The notes below the pieces were generated by a model. It had not been told where the DNA came from and did not search any database. It saw only the letters and a list, made by a program, of their open reading frames with translations. A stretch of 49,692 bases of DNA, from NCBI GenBank assembly GCA_949499105.1, contig CATEFX010000039.1:1-49692 (forward strand), given 5' to 3'. The DNA comes from Formosa sp. Hel1_33_131 (GTDB lineage: Bacteria > Bacteroidota > Bacteroidia > Flavobacteriales > Flavobacteriaceae). Of this stretch, positions 25,706 through 35,877 are shown one piece after another (the first letter of the stretch is position 1; every line of letters begins with the position of its first letter). The translations under genes and the position numbers were made by a program.

Positions 25706-28700
25706 GTGGGATTAGGTTATAAAAAATTAGTTGTATTCATTTTAGTGCTCTTTTCTTGTGTCAAAGCTAGTTTTGCGCAACTAAGTCGAACGCATTATAT
25801 CCCTCCGATAACAGTCTCAACGGGTTCAAACGCAACGCCAGAAAACCAGTATCTACACATTTCAACTCCGAGTGTAAGTGTGGTTAATTTAACACTGACT
25901 CAAATGGGTGGTGCTGTGACGTCGCACAGCGTTTCAAACGCTTCCCCGCTTGAGATTTCTATTGGATCAGGCGATAACACCCCATTTATTGCAGCAGCGT
26001 CAATCACCAGCTCAAAAATAAATAACAAAGGATATTCAATTCAAGCCGATGCGCCTGTTTATGCTTCAATACGCTTAGTTGCTGGCGCCCAAGCAGGGTC
26101 CATAGTTTCCAAAGGCCTAGCGGGTTTGGGAACTACATTTAGAGTCGGAACATTTACAAATTTAAAAACATTCACATCTAACAATGATTACTTGAACTTT
26201 GTAACTGTGCTGGCGACCGAAAACAACACTCAAGTTGATTTTTCAGATTTAAGCGCTGGCGTTGTCATTCGAAATAACACTCCTCTATCTGTGCTCTTAA
26301 ACGCTGGAGAATCTTACGTTGTAGCACTTGACCCTGCTGTTGCCCCAGCAAATCGAGATGGTTTAATTGGGGCTTTGGTGCGTTCTACAAAGCCAATTGT
26401 GGTGAATTGCGGCTCTACCAATGGAAGTAATGCAACAGGAGGTGGCCGCGATTATGGTATTGATCAAATTGCCCCTTTTGAAACCATTCAAATCGATGGG
26501 CAATCCTACAGCGAATATATTTTTGTGAGGGCCAATGGATTTGATGCTATTGAACGTCCTCTGATTGTTGCTCATTTAGATAATACGGAAGTCTATGTGA
26601 ATGGAGATAATACATTAGGTACTTTATTAGCGACGCTTTCAGCTGGAGAGTATATTAGTATTGAGGGTTCGAATTTTAGTACACAGTCTGTTTCTGGCTC
26701 AAATCCCGGCGGTAATATGTATGTGTGGACCTCTAAAACTGCTTTCGCCTACCAAGGGATTGGAGGTTCTAATAGTGAAGCAAATCAAGAGCTGTTTTTT
26801 GTGCCGCCATTAAACTGCGAAACCCCAAGAGTCATTGATAATATACCTCAAATTCAACATGCAGGTACTGGCAGTGCGACGTTTGCTGGTGGGATTACGA
26901 TTGTGGCCGAAATGGGTGCTTCAGTCGAAGTGAATGGCGCTCCAATTACGGTAGCTCCAGCCAGTGTGACGGGTAATGCAAATTATATAACATATGTCTT
27001 AACTGGTTTATCAGGGAATGTAAGTTTGGTGTCTGATAAGCAACTTTATGTATCGTATTATGGTGCCAATGGACCAGCCTCTTTAGGGGGCTTTTATTCA
27101 GGGTTTATTTTTAAACCAGAAATTAGTTCCTCGTCATTAGATATTGCAGTCACAGAACTTTGTATTCCTAATATTGAACTCAATATAAATGGATTTGAAA
27201 CCTACGACTCCTATCAGTGGTATTTTAACGGAACCCCAATTAGCGGTGCGACTTCGAATGCGTATACGCCTACAGATTCGGGATATTACCAGTTGGAAGG
27301 AATTTTGACAGATTGTAAAATGGTATTGTCAGACATTATTCCGGTGAGTAGCTGTGCAGGAGACACGGATGGAGATGGCGTCAATGACGATGTAGATTTA
27401 GATGTGGATAATGACGGAAACCCTAATACAGCAGAATCTAATTGTAGCCTAAATTTTGACTTATCGAAAGTCTCAGATCCAAATTTCACATCCAATATCC
27501 AAACCAGTTTAAATAATACGGCCGTAACCCCTTTTGAAGGCTTTAGCAATCAATCGATGGTCTTTCGGGCGGAAGACAGTACTACCTTCAATTTTAGTAC
27601 CACCACTTATGAGCTCAATTTTAATGTCCCCACCAGTTTTAAAATAGAACAAGCCACTGTGATTTCGGGAGTTGTGGGGGATCTTGACGATCAGGAACTG
27701 TATGTAATCAGTGTTCCTTACGATCAAACGATTACAGTACTAAATCCAGATAATCAGCTTTTAATTGATGTGAATTATGATGGAATTTATGACAGTAATA
27801 TTACTGAATTTACGGCTTTTGAAATTAGATTTAAAGTAAATTCAGCATCGCTTTCAGTGGGATCAGGAACGTTTTCATTTCAAAGTAATTTAGCAGATCG
27901 TTTTAGTATTCAGTATACAAATACTTTAGAAACGGATCTAAACGCAGCAGCTTTTCAACTGACTCTAGCCTGTAGGCCGATCGATAGTGACGGCGACTTA
28001 TTATCCGATGCTTTAGATTTAGACAGCGATAATGATGGGATTTATGACGTCACTGAAAATGGAAATTCGTTGTTAGATCAAAATCAAGATGGGGTTGTGG
28101 ATGCTATAACATCAAATGATTCAAACGGAGATGGCTGGCATGATGCCGCTGTTGTGGCCATTGATACCGATGCCGATTCCGTATTTGATTATTTAGATTT
28201 AGATGCTGATAACGATGGGCTTTATGATTTGTTTGAAGCCGGAGTTGAGTTTGGCACTTTGGATCTTGATGCAGATGGGCAAATAGATATAGGATTTATA
28301 GATGCTAATTTGAACGGCATGTCCGATGCTGCGGAATCTAATATTCCAATTGATTCTGATGCCAATTTGATTCCAGATTTTGTGCAATTAGATTCAGATG
28401 TCGATGGCTGTTTTGATGTCGATGAAGCAGGTTTTAAGGGCACTTTAGGAATTTTGGATGGAACAGGCATAGACTCAAAAGGTCTCATAATAGGAGGTAA
28501 TGGATACACAGCAGCCAAAGACACCAATGGGGATGGAGTTTTTGACTACCAAGAAAATACGTTAATAATTCCTAGTTCTATAAGCACGCCATTAGCTGTT
28601 TGTGAGTTGGGAGATACCGCGATAAAAGTGAGCCTGGAAACGGATTCCGCTACCTATGACCGTATTGAGTGGGAGTGGAGTTCTGATGCAGGCGTTAGTT

Positions 28701-30820
28701 GGGCCAATGTCCCAGAAACCCCAAGCAGTTTTGAAGGAGTTAAGACCAATACCATTGAGATTTTACAGACACCACTTTCTCTTTCAAACACTATTTTTAG
28801 AGCTCGAATGGAACGTTTGGACTATGCGTGTGGCCCTATTTTCACAAATGAAATTGAGTTGATTGTAAATCCACTACCAACAGTTCAATCCATCGTGCAA
28901 CTCTTTCAATGTGATGTGGATACGGATGGTATTACAGCGTTTAACTTGAATGAAGCAAACGAATTAATTTCAACAAATCATACGAATGAAACGTTTACAT
29001 TTTACCATACCAATGCGGAAGCTGTTTTAGGAGATTTGGAAGTCGCAATCCCAAATCCTTTATCCTATGTAAATGCCTCAACAGACCCCGCCATAGACCC
29101 AAACACATTGTTTGTGAGAGTTGAAACACTTTTTGGTTGTACGCGTATTTCTGAATTAAAATTAGTGGTCTCAACAACAACCATTCCATCAACCTATAAA
29201 ACATCGAGTTCGCCCTACGAAGAATGTTATGATAAATCTGATGGTAAAACAACATTTGATTTTAGTGACTCTGAAGCAGATATTCGTGGGATGTTTCCTA
29301 CCAGTCAATCCCTGACGATAACCTATTACGAAACAGAGGCGACCGCATTGTCTGAAACGGCCATGATCACAGACCCCTCTAATTATGACAATACAACAGG
29401 ATCGAATCAATCCATATGGGTACGAATTGATTCAGATGTCGATAATTCTTGTATAGGCTTAGGAACCTATGTCGATCTCATTGTTAATCCGTTGCCAGCG
29501 ATTACTATTCCAGTTGCCAACCCCTATTATTGCGTAGATGTTGGTACGTCCCTTACAAAAAACTTAGAAACAGAATTTAACGCGACTCTTTTGGGACCTC
29601 AATCTCCAATACAGTACTCAGTGCGCTATTACGAAACTAAAAACAATGCTGAAACATTACTATCGCCTCTAACCACGGTTTCAAATACGTCTGCGACTCA
29701 AAAGGTGTTCGTTAGAATTGAAAATAATACGACCAATTGTTTCGATATCGATCCATTTATAATCGATTTTATAGACAACCCTCAAGCATTTTTTGTAGCC
29801 CCTTTTGAGGCCTGTGATTTGGATAACGATGGTGTTTTTGAATTTGATACTTCAGGTTTGGAAGCCGCTGTTTTTAAGGGTCAAACCACTATGGTAGTTG
29901 ATTATTTTGACAGTTCAGGACTGCCACTTAAGGACTCAAATGGCATCAAAATTGAGAGCCCCTTTCCTTCCACTTTTTCTACGTCAACTCAAACGATTAG
30001 AGCCATAGTGTCCAACGCATTTTGTGCGGATGCTTTTGTAGATATTGATTTTGTGGTGCACCCGAATACGGATTTTTTAGTGGATGATGTTGTGATTTGT
30101 GATGGTGCCTCCGAACGTATTGAGTTGGATCTAGAATATCCATCAAACACATATCTCTATCGTTGGGTCCTTCCAGATCTGAGTATTGTAATGTCTGTGA
30201 ACCCAGAACTTTTAGCCTCTCAAATTGGGGCCTATTCGGTGACGGTCTCAAACCTCGATGGAAGCTGTTTAACAACTCAAAACTTTGAAGTTTTTGCTTC
30301 TGAAGGTCCTACGATATCAATGGAAGATATTACCGTAGTAGAAGCGACCTCCGTTAATTCTATTACGATATTTGAATCCAATTTAGGATCTGCAAATTAT
30401 GAATTTAAGCTTGTTGATGAGAGTGGAGTTTTGGTATCTGGCTATCAGGACGAAGGGTATTTTGGTAATTTGACAGGCGGATTTTATACGCTTTATGTAC
30501 GCGATGATCTTCGTTGTGAAGAAGTGTCAATAACGATACCAGTATTATATTTCCCAAAATTTATCACCCCAAATGGCGATGGATATAATGATGAATGGAA
30601 AATTAAAGGAATTCAATCTTCAAAATATCAAAAAGGTCAAATATTTATTTTTAATCGGTATGGAAAGTTGTTAAAATCTATGTCCATACATAATAATTCA
30701 TGGAATGGTACGTTTAACGGAACTAAATTAACAGCGAGTGATTACTGGTTTCGAATCGAGTTTTTGAAGTTAGATGGTACGTTTTTTAGCTCGCAAGGGC
30801 ATTTTTCACTTAAATACTAA
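25706..30820 (+). CDS. large T9SS type B surface protein with Asp-rich and repeat domains
   Basis: A 1704-residue secreted protein. The signal peptide spans residues 1-25 (LVVFILVLFSCVKASFA then Gln). Residues ~30-470 resemble the IgGFc-binding protein N-terminal domain. An Ig-like segment follows (~490-545). Asp-rich calcium-type stretches such as DTDGDGVNDDVDLD and DSDNDGIYD run from about 552 to 960. Four ~100-residue tandem beta modules start near 1065, 1171, 1274 and 1367, most joined by NPLP-like linkers. The C-terminus (FITPNGDGYNDEW near 1616 onward) is the type B T9SS sorting domain (TIGR04131 family). An adhesin role is inferred. The start is GTG. It lies upstream of gldB. Confidence 0.9.
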   Translation: MGLGYKKLVVFILVLFSCVKASFAQLSRTHYIPPITVSTGSNATPENQYLHISTPSVSVVNLTLTQMGGAVTSHSVSNASPLEISIGSGDNTPFIAAASITSSKINNKGYSIQADAPVYASIRLVAGAQAGSIVSKGLAGLGTTFRVGTFTNLKTFTSNNDYLNFVTVLATENNTQVDFSDLSAGVVIRNNTPLSVLLNAGESYVVALDPAVAPANRDGLIGALVRSTKPIVVNCGSTNGSNATGGGRDYGIDQIAPFETIQIDGQSYSEYIFVRANGFDAIERPLIVAHLDNTEVYVNGDNTLGTLLATLSAGEYISIEGSNFSTQSVSGSNPGGNMYVWTSKTAFAYQGIGGSNSEANQELFFVPPLNCETPRVIDNIPQIQHAGTGSATFAGGITIVAEMGASVEVNGAPITVAPASVTGNANYITYVLTGLSGNVSLVSDKQLYVSYYGANGPASLGGFYSGFIFKPEISSSSLDIAVTELCIPNIELNINGFETYDSYQWYFNGTPISGATSNAYTPTDSGYYQLEGILTDCKMVLSDIIPVSSCAGDTDGDGVNDDVDLDVDNDGNPNTAESNCSLNFDLSKVSDPNFTSNIQTSLNNTAVTPFEGFSNQSMVFRAEDSTTFNFSTTTYELNFNVPTSFKIEQATVISGVVGDLDDQELYVISVPYDQTITVLNPDNQLLIDVNYDGIYDSNITEFTAFEIRFKVNSASLSVGSGTFSFQSNLADRFSIQYTNTLETDLNAAAFQLTLACRPIDSDGDLLSDALDLDSDNDGIYDVTENGNSLLDQNQDGVVDAITSNDSNGDGWHDAAVVAIDTDADSVFDYLDLDADNDGLYDLFEAGVEFGTLDLDADGQIDIGFIDANLNGMSDAAESNIPIDSDANLIPDFVQLDSDVDGCFDVDEAGFKGTLGILDGTGIDSKGLIIGGNGYTAAKDTNGDGVFDYQENTLIIPSSISTPLAVCELGDTAIKVSLETDSATYDRIEWEWSSDAGVSWANVPETPSSFEGVKTNTIEILQTPLSLSNTIFRARMERLDYACGPIFTNEIELIVNPLPTVQSIVQLFQCDVDTDGITAFNLNEANELISTNHTNETFTFYHTNAEAVLGDLEVAIPNPLSYVNASTDPAIDPNTLFVRVETLFGCTRISELKLVVSTTTIPSTYKTSSSPYEECYDKSDGKTTFDFSDSEADIRGMFPTSQSLTITYYETEATALSETAMITDPSNYDNTTGSNQSIWVRIDSDVDNSCIGLGTYVDLIVNPLPAITIPVANPYYCVDVGTSLTKNLETEFNATLLGPQSPIQYSVRYYETKNNAETLLSPLTTVSNTSATQKVFVRIENNTTNCFDIDPFIIDFIDNPQAFFVAPFEACDLDNDGVFEFDTSGLEAAVFKGQTTMVVDYFDSSGLPLKDSNGIKIESPFPSTFSTSTQTIRAIVSNAFCADAFVDIDFVVHPNTDFLVDDVVICDGASERIELDLEYPSNTYLYRWVLPDLSIVMSVNPELLASQIGAYSVTVSNLDGSCLTTQNFEVFASEGPTISMEDITVVEATSVNSITIFESNLGSANYEFKLVDESGVLVSGYQDEGYFGNLTGGFYTLYVRDDLRCEEVSITIPVLYFPKFITPNGDGYNDEWKIKGIQSSKYQKGQIFIFNRYGKLLKSMSIHNNSWNGTFNGTKLTASDYWFRIEFLKLDGTFFSSQGHFSLKY

Positions 30821-30864
30821 TGATTTATTTTTGATAGAACACAACTTTAAAAAAATAGATTAAT

Positions 30865-30872
30865 TACTTTTG
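30865..30872 (+). promoter_or_regulatory. -7 promoter element of gldBC
   Basis: TACTTTTG matches TAnnTTTG exactly. Transcription would start near 30879, about 20 nt before the TTG of gldB. This suggests gldBC has its own promoter apart from the large surface-protein gene. No good -33 TTG is seen. Confidence 0.45.
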
Positions 30873-30899
30873 TCATTCAACATACTTTAAACGCATCAT

Positions 30900-31892
30900 T
30901 TGAAATTTAATAGCACTCGTTTAGTAATCTTTTTTTACCTGAAAGCCATCGTTTTTTTGTTGATTAGTTGTGTTTTTTCATGCCAAGACGCCTCCAGAAT
31001 TGAGAAAGAAATAGCGAGCATAAAAATAGATCTGGACATAGAACGTTTTGATCAAATGTTTGGGGCTTCCAAACCTTCTGACCTTCCAGAATTAAAACAA
31101 AACTATCCATTTTTGTTTTCTAAAAAATTTAAAGATTCGGTTTGGATTCGTCGAATGGACGATCCGATCCAACAGCTTTTAAATAGAGCAGTTGATAGCG
31201 TTTTTGAAGATTTTTCGAGTACTGAAGCTGAAATCCATGCCTTTTATCAGCATCTTAAATACTATAATAAAGCCCTCAAAACACCGCGACTTGTGACGGT
31301 GCATTCGGATGTTGATTATCGAAATAAAGTAATTGTCACCGACTCTATTGTACTTATTGCACTGGACACCTATCTAGGAAAAGATCATGAATTTTATGCC
31401 AGTTTTTATGATTATATAAAACAAAATTTAGATCGATCACAAATCGTGTCAGATTTAGCAACTTCTTATGCAGAACAACTAATTTATCCATCCAAACGGG
31501 CTGTTTTTTTAGATGAATTAATTTACTTTGGTAAACAATTGTATTTGAAAGATTTATGGATTCCTTTCAAAGAGAACAACGAAAAAATCGGATACTCTCC
31601 AGCACACTATCAATGGGCAGAAGCGAATGAGTTTTATATATGGCAGTACTTTGTTGAAAAAGAACTCTTGTACGAAACGGATAAAAAATTAAGCTCTCGT
31701 TTTATATTGCCTGCTCCGTTTTCTAGATTTAATTTAGAACTCGATAGTGAATCTCCTGGACGTGTTGGTCAATATATCGGTTGGCAAATTGTTAAGTCGT
31801 ACATGAAAAACAATCCAACTTCTTTGTCTAAAATGCTTCAAATGGAAGCAGTAGAAATTTTTAATAACGCAAAATTTAAACCAAAAAAATAA
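30900..31892 (+). CDS. gldB: gliding motility lipoprotein GldB
   Basis: GldB is a lipoprotein needed for gliding in flavobacteria. The 330-residue protein starts with a hydrophobic leader ending in LLISC, a good lipobox with C24 as the lipid-bearing cysteine (C28 is a second choice). The body has the family segments DIERFDQMF and YPFLFSKKF, and near the end GRVGQYIGWQIVKSYM. It starts with TTG. Its stop overlaps the gldC start by one base (TAATG), so the two are co-translated. Confidence 0.93.
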   Translation: MKFNSTRLVIFFYLKAIVFLLISCVFSCQDASRIEKEIASIKIDLDIERFDQMFGASKPSDLPELKQNYPFLFSKKFKDSVWIRRMDDPIQQLLNRAVDSVFEDFSSTEAEIHAFYQHLKYYNKALKTPRLVTVHSDVDYRNKVIVTDSIVLIALDTYLGKDHEFYASFYDYIKQNLDRSQIVSDLATSYAEQLIYPSKRAVFLDELIYFGKQLYLKDLWIPFKENNEKIGYSPAHYQWAEANEFYIWQYFVEKELLYETDKKLSSRFILPAPFSRFNLELDSESPGRVGQYIGWQIVKSYMKNNPTSLSKMLQMEAVEIFNNAKFKPKK

Positions 31893-32230
31893 TGGCTCAA
31901 ACGCATACTTCAAAAATAGAAATGACCGTAGAATTAGATGACAATCGAATTCCAGAAAACTTATTCTGGACTGCCGAAGATGGGGGGGTTGCCAATGAAG
32001 AAGCCAAAGCAATGATGCTTTCTGTATGGGATCAAAAAAAGCAGGAAACCCTTCGGATCGATTTGTGGACTAAGGACATGCCTGTTGACGAAATGAAATT
32101 ATTTTTTCACCAAACATTAGTGACGATGAGTGACACCTATTTGCGTGCTACTCAGGATGAGAAAATGACCGCAACAATGAAAGATTTTTGCGATTATTTT
32201 GCTGAAAAATTAGAGCTTGTCAAGAAGTAG
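31892..32230 (+). CDS. gldC: gliding motility protein GldC
   Basis: A 112-residue soluble acidic protein that matches GldC: VELDDNRIPENLFWTAEDGG near the N-terminus and WTKDMPVDEMK mid-protein. It always accompanies gldB here through a 1-nt overlap. GldC has no signal peptide and its biochemical role is unknown. It converges on rodA with one base between the stops, so no separate terminator is present. Confidence 0.93.
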   Translation: MAQTHTSKIEMTVELDDNRIPENLFWTAEDGGVANEEAKAMMLSVWDQKKQETLRIDLWTKDMPVDEMKLFFHQTLVTMSDTYLRATQDEKMTATMKDFCDYFAEKLELVKK

Positions 32231-32231
32231 A

Positions 32232-33512
32232 TCACCATTCATTTAAACGGTTTGAATCGAGTTTTAAAAAGATAAACACCAATATTGTAAAGGCCCAGAG
32301 CCCCGATCCTCCATAGCTAAAAAATGGCAACGGAATTCCAATGGTAGGAATGAGCCCCATAACCATTCCAATATTAATCAAAAAATGTACAAATAAGATA
32401 CTGGCCACTCCATAGCCATACACTCTACTAAATTGTGATTTTTGCTGTTCTGATAGAAACAGAATTCGTAAAATTAATAATACAAACAGAATCACAACCA
32501 TACTACTCCCAAAGAAGCCCCACTCTTCGCCGACCGTGCTAAAGATATAATCGGTATGTTGTTCAGGTACAAATTTTCCTTTGGTACGCGTGCCATCCAT
32601 AAACCCTTTTCCAAAAGTACCTCCTGAACGTATTGCTTTTTCAGACTCATTCAAGTTGTATGAAATATTACGCTTCATAGCTTCCAACTTTACAGGATCT
32701 TTTTCTAAACGCAGCCATAACTCAATACGATCTTGCTGGTGTTTTTGGAGTACATTGTTATAGGCCCACTGAACACTAAAACTTAATCCAATACTAAAAA
32801 TTAAAATGGTTAAGACTCCACCAATTTTTTTCTTTTTACGTTTAAAAAAAAAATGATATATTAAAAGCAATGTGGCGATTGATACACATACAATTGTGGC
32901 TGAAAACTTTAAAGTAGCAATTGCTAAAATCGCTACAAACATTCCAAATAATAGATAATATTGAGGAATCCCTTCCCTGTAAAAAACAAAAAACAAACTG
33001 CCAAACACAAGGGTACTTCCTGCATCATTTTGTAATAATATTAAAAATGCGGGAATACTGACTAAGATTGCTGCCTTAACCTGATCTTTTTTGTCTCTAA
33101 TGTTAGTTTGTAAATCGCTAATATATTTAGCTAATGCGAGTATGGTTGCAAATTTAGCAAACTCACTTGGTTGCAGTGTAATTCCTCCAAAGTCATACCA
33201 AGAGGTGGCCCCGTTTATTTGTTTTCCAGCAATAAATAGACCCGCCAAAGACAGTAATGAACCAATATATATAATACTCGCAAAGCGTTCGTAAAACTTC
33301 GCATCCACCGATAAAATTAGTATGATTAGTATAATGGAGCATAAGATGAAAATTAGTTGCTTCCCATAGGGTTTAGTGATGTCAAAGTAGGAAGTAAATT
33401 CCCCTGCTGCAGACGCAGACAAAATATTAAAATATCCAAAAACAACCAGTGCCATAAAGATAATTACAGTCACCCAATCCAATTGAAAACTATTGCTTCG
33501 GTTCAGGTTCAT
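32232..33512 (-). CDS. rodA: rod-shape peptidoglycan glycosyltransferase RodA
   Basis: RodA is the SEDS glycosyltransferase that polymerises glycan during elongation, with PBP2 as its transpeptidase partner. The 426-residue protein is very hydrophobic, with about ten membrane spans. SEDS signatures: LQPSEFAKFATILALAKY, LLQNDAGSTLVF, and the C-terminal GIPLPFFSYGGSGLW. It overlaps the upstream mrdA gene by 4 nt and is the last gene of the mre run. Confidence 0.94.
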   Translation of the reverse strand: MNLNRSNSFQLDWVTVIIFMALVVFGYFNILSASAAGEFTSYFDITKPYGKQLIFILCSIILIILILSVDAKFYERFASIIYIGSLLSLAGLFIAGKQINGATSWYDFGGITLQPSEFAKFATILALAKYISDLQTNIRDKKDQVKAAILVSIPAFLILLQNDAGSTLVFGSLFFVFYREGIPQYYLLFGMFVAILAIATLKFSATIVCVSIATLLLIYHFFFKRKKKKIGGVLTILIFSIGLSFSVQWAYNNVLQKHQQDRIELWLRLEKDPVKLEAMKRNISYNLNESEKAIRSGGTFGKGFMDGTRTKGKFVPEQHTDYIFSTVGEEWGFFGSSMVVILFVLLILRILFLSEQQKSQFSRVYGYGVASILFVHFLINIGMVMGLIPTIGIPLPFFSYGGSGLWAFTILVFIFLKLDSNRLNEW

Positions 33513-35374
33513 TCTTCATTAATTTTAAACGGTTTGCCGCTATACGGTTTTAAGTATTCGTCTTCTAAACTTTTCTCGATAACCAACCGTTCCATTCTTT
33601 TTAAGCTAATCGCTCCTCTTATATACTTTTCGATCATTAAACTTGCGATACGCCCCGCCCAACGCGCTCCATAGCGTCCGTTTTCTACTAAAATTGCGAT
33701 TGCGATTTTAGGATCTTTTTTTGGTGCAAAGGCTATAAATATTGAGTGGTCGGTGAGTTGTTGTCTTACACCATCAATTTTGGTAAAATTTTCAGCAGTC
33801 CCAGTTTTACCACAAATCTCTATTCCAGGGACGTTTAAAAAGCTAGCAGTTCCTTTTTTGTATACATTATGCATACCTTCAATAACAGGCTCAAAATAGT
33901 CTGGATTAATTGACACTTGTTTAGGGGTTGTGAAATTAGTATTCATCGTCTCACCTTCAATATATTTGATGATATGAGGCGTGTAATAATAACCCTTATT
34001 TGCAATGGCGGCCGTCATATTTGCTAATTGAATGGGCGTCACTAAAATTTCTCCCTGACCAATGGCATTAGAAATGATCGTGGTAGCGCCCCACTGAAAA
34101 TCCGGATACCATGTGTCATAATAGTTTCCATTTGGAATATTCCCTTTTTTACCGACTGATAAATCATTTCCTAAAAAACTCCCCAAACCAAAACTTTTAA
34201 TATGATGACTCCAGCGGTCCATAGACTGGGAGGCATTACCATACTTTTCAATGGTACTTCTAAAAGCCATCGCAAAATACGAATTACAAGAATAGGTGAT
34301 GCCTAGATTTAAATTTCGAAACCCACCCCCGCAGTGACACATCATGGTTCGTTTCTTTTTACCGTAGATGTATTTACCAGAACAAATAATATTTGTTTTT
34401 GTATCGATGACTTGCTCTTCGAGTGCTGTGAGCGCGACCAACACTTTAAAGGGGGACCCCGGCTCATGCATTCGTATTAGCCCCTTATCTATCAATGGAC
34501 GATGAATGGAATCTTGGTACAACTTAGTATAATTTTTGGAACGCTGGCGTCCTACTAATAAGTTTGGATTATAAGAGGGGGCAGAGACCAAACTTAAGAT
34601 TTCACCAGTACTTGGCTCGATCGCTACAATTCCACCAATTTTGTTTTGCATTAATAATTCTCCATAGGCTTGAAGCTCAGAGTCTATCGTAATTTTAATA
34701 TTTTTACCTGGAATTGGAAGTGTGTCAAAGACGCCGTCTTTGTAAGCCCCGATATCTTTATTGTAAATATCTTTTTGAATATACTTTATCCCTTTAACGC
34801 CTCTTAATGTGTTTTCATAGGAAATTTCAACCCCTTGTTTTCCCGTCAAATCACCAAGCTTATAGTAAGGGTCCGCTTCAATTTCTTTAGTATTTGCCTC
34901 GGCGATGAATCCTAAGACATTGGCACCAATAGAAGTCTGATAATCTCTAACAGATCTTTTTTGAATATAAAACCCTTTAAATTTTCTTAATTTTTCAGAT
35001 AGAAATGCATAGTTTTCTTTAGAAAGATGAGATAAAAAAACAGACGGTAATCGTGGGGAATAGCGATACGCTCGATTATAAGATTTAAGGAAATCGAGTT
35101 TCTTAATTTTTAATAGACTACAAAATAAAATCGTATCTAATGGTTCTACGTCTCTTGGAATCACCATTACATCATAACTTGGTTGATTGGCAACTAACAG
35201 GCTATCATTTCGATCGTATATATAGCCTCTTTTTGGGTAGTGAAACACTTTTCGAATCGCATTGTCAGTATTGATGTCATAGGCGTCGGAGCTGTAAATT
35301 TGCAAATAAAATAAGCGGCCAACAAAGCAAATTCCTGTCAGTATAACCAGTCCAAAAAGCAACACCTTTCTCAT
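33509..35374 (-). CDS. mrdA: penicillin-binding protein 2
   Basis: This is the elongation transpeptidase that works with RodA. A single N-terminal membrane span (KVLLFGLVILTGICF) is followed by the dimerisation domain and the transpeptidase domain. Catalytic motifs: SPFK (active Ser near residue 307), SCN (near 364) and KTGTAEN (near 523). The 621-residue length is normal for class B PBP2. It overlaps both mreD and rodA by 4 nt, so the operon is tightly coupled. Confidence 0.96.
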   Translation of the reverse strand: MRKVLLFGLVILTGICFVGRLFYLQIYSSDAYDINTDNAIRKVFHYPKRGYIYDRNDSLLVANQPSYDVMVIPRDVEPLDTILFCSLLKIKKLDFLKSYNRAYRYSPRLPSVFLSHLSKENYAFLSEKLRKFKGFYIQKRSVRDYQTSIGANVLGFIAEANTKEIEADPYYKLGDLTGKQGVEISYENTLRGVKGIKYIQKDIYNKDIGAYKDGVFDTLPIPGKNIKITIDSELQAYGELLMQNKIGGIVAIEPSTGEILSLVSAPSYNPNLLVGRQRSKNYTKLYQDSIHRPLIDKGLIRMHEPGSPFKVLVALTALEEQVIDTKTNIICSGKYIYGKKKRTMMCHCGGGFRNLNLGITYSCNSYFAMAFRSTIEKYGNASQSMDRWSHHIKSFGLGSFLGNDLSVGKKGNIPNGNYYDTWYPDFQWGATTIISNAIGQGEILVTPIQLANMTAAIANKGYYYTPHIIKYIEGETMNTNFTTPKQVSINPDYFEPVIEGMHNVYKKGTASFLNVPGIEICGKTGTAENFTKIDGVRQQLTDHSIFIAFAPKKDPKIAIAILVENGRYGARWAGRIASLMIEKYIRGAISLKRMERLVIEKSLEDEYLKPYSGKPFKINEE

Positions 35375-35877
35375 GTCTTTTTATTGCTAAATAATGTTGT
35401 AAGGAGTAAGCAAAGAAGTAATGTAAATATCCCTGAGTAAAAGGTTTGCTTTATAATTAATAACAGTTCATTTTGATCAAATACAACTAGGGAAAACAAA
35501 ATGAAATGATGAATAAAAATGAGCATTAAAAAATAAACAAGACGTTGGCTAAAATCGGTATTACTAAATTTAACAGCGTGATATTCATAAACCGCTCCAA
35601 AAGAAAATTTTAAAAAAAGAGGTCTGATGTACGCAATTGCGATACTTGCTGCCGCATGGGTTCCTCCAGAATCCAAAAAAACATCCACAGATAAACCTAG
35701 TAAAAAACTTATAAAAATAAACAACAATCGATTGTTTGTAATGGGGTATAGCAATATAAAAAGCACATATATGTAAGGGTTTATGTACCCCAAAAAATTA
35801 ATATTACTACAGACAATCGTCTGAAACAAAACCAGAAACAAAAAACGTAAAATATGTATAAATACAATGTTATTCAT
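35371..35877 (-). CDS. mreD: rod shape-determining protein MreD
   Basis: A 168-residue, almost wholly hydrophobic protein with about five membrane spans, typical of MreD in position and size. Sequence motifs are weak, as usual for the family; NPYIYVLFILLYP near residue 33 fits. The assignment rests on topology and on its place between mreC and mrdA, overlapping both (8 nt with mreC, 4 nt with mrdA). It probably anchors the elongation complex in the inner membrane. Confidence 0.88.
   Translation of the reverse strand: MNNIVFIHILRFLFLVLFQTIVCSNINFLGYINPYIYVLFILLYPITNNRLLFIFISFLLGLSVDVFLDSGGTHAAASIAIAYIRPLFLKFSFGAVYEYHAVKFSNTDFSQRLVYFLMLIFIHHFILFSLVVFDQNELLLIIKQTFYSGIFTLLLCLLLTTLFSNKKT

Noticed and set aside
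30120-30820. Frameshift or truncation in the surface protein
   Set aside because: The frame is open to a complete type B sorting domain and a normal stop.
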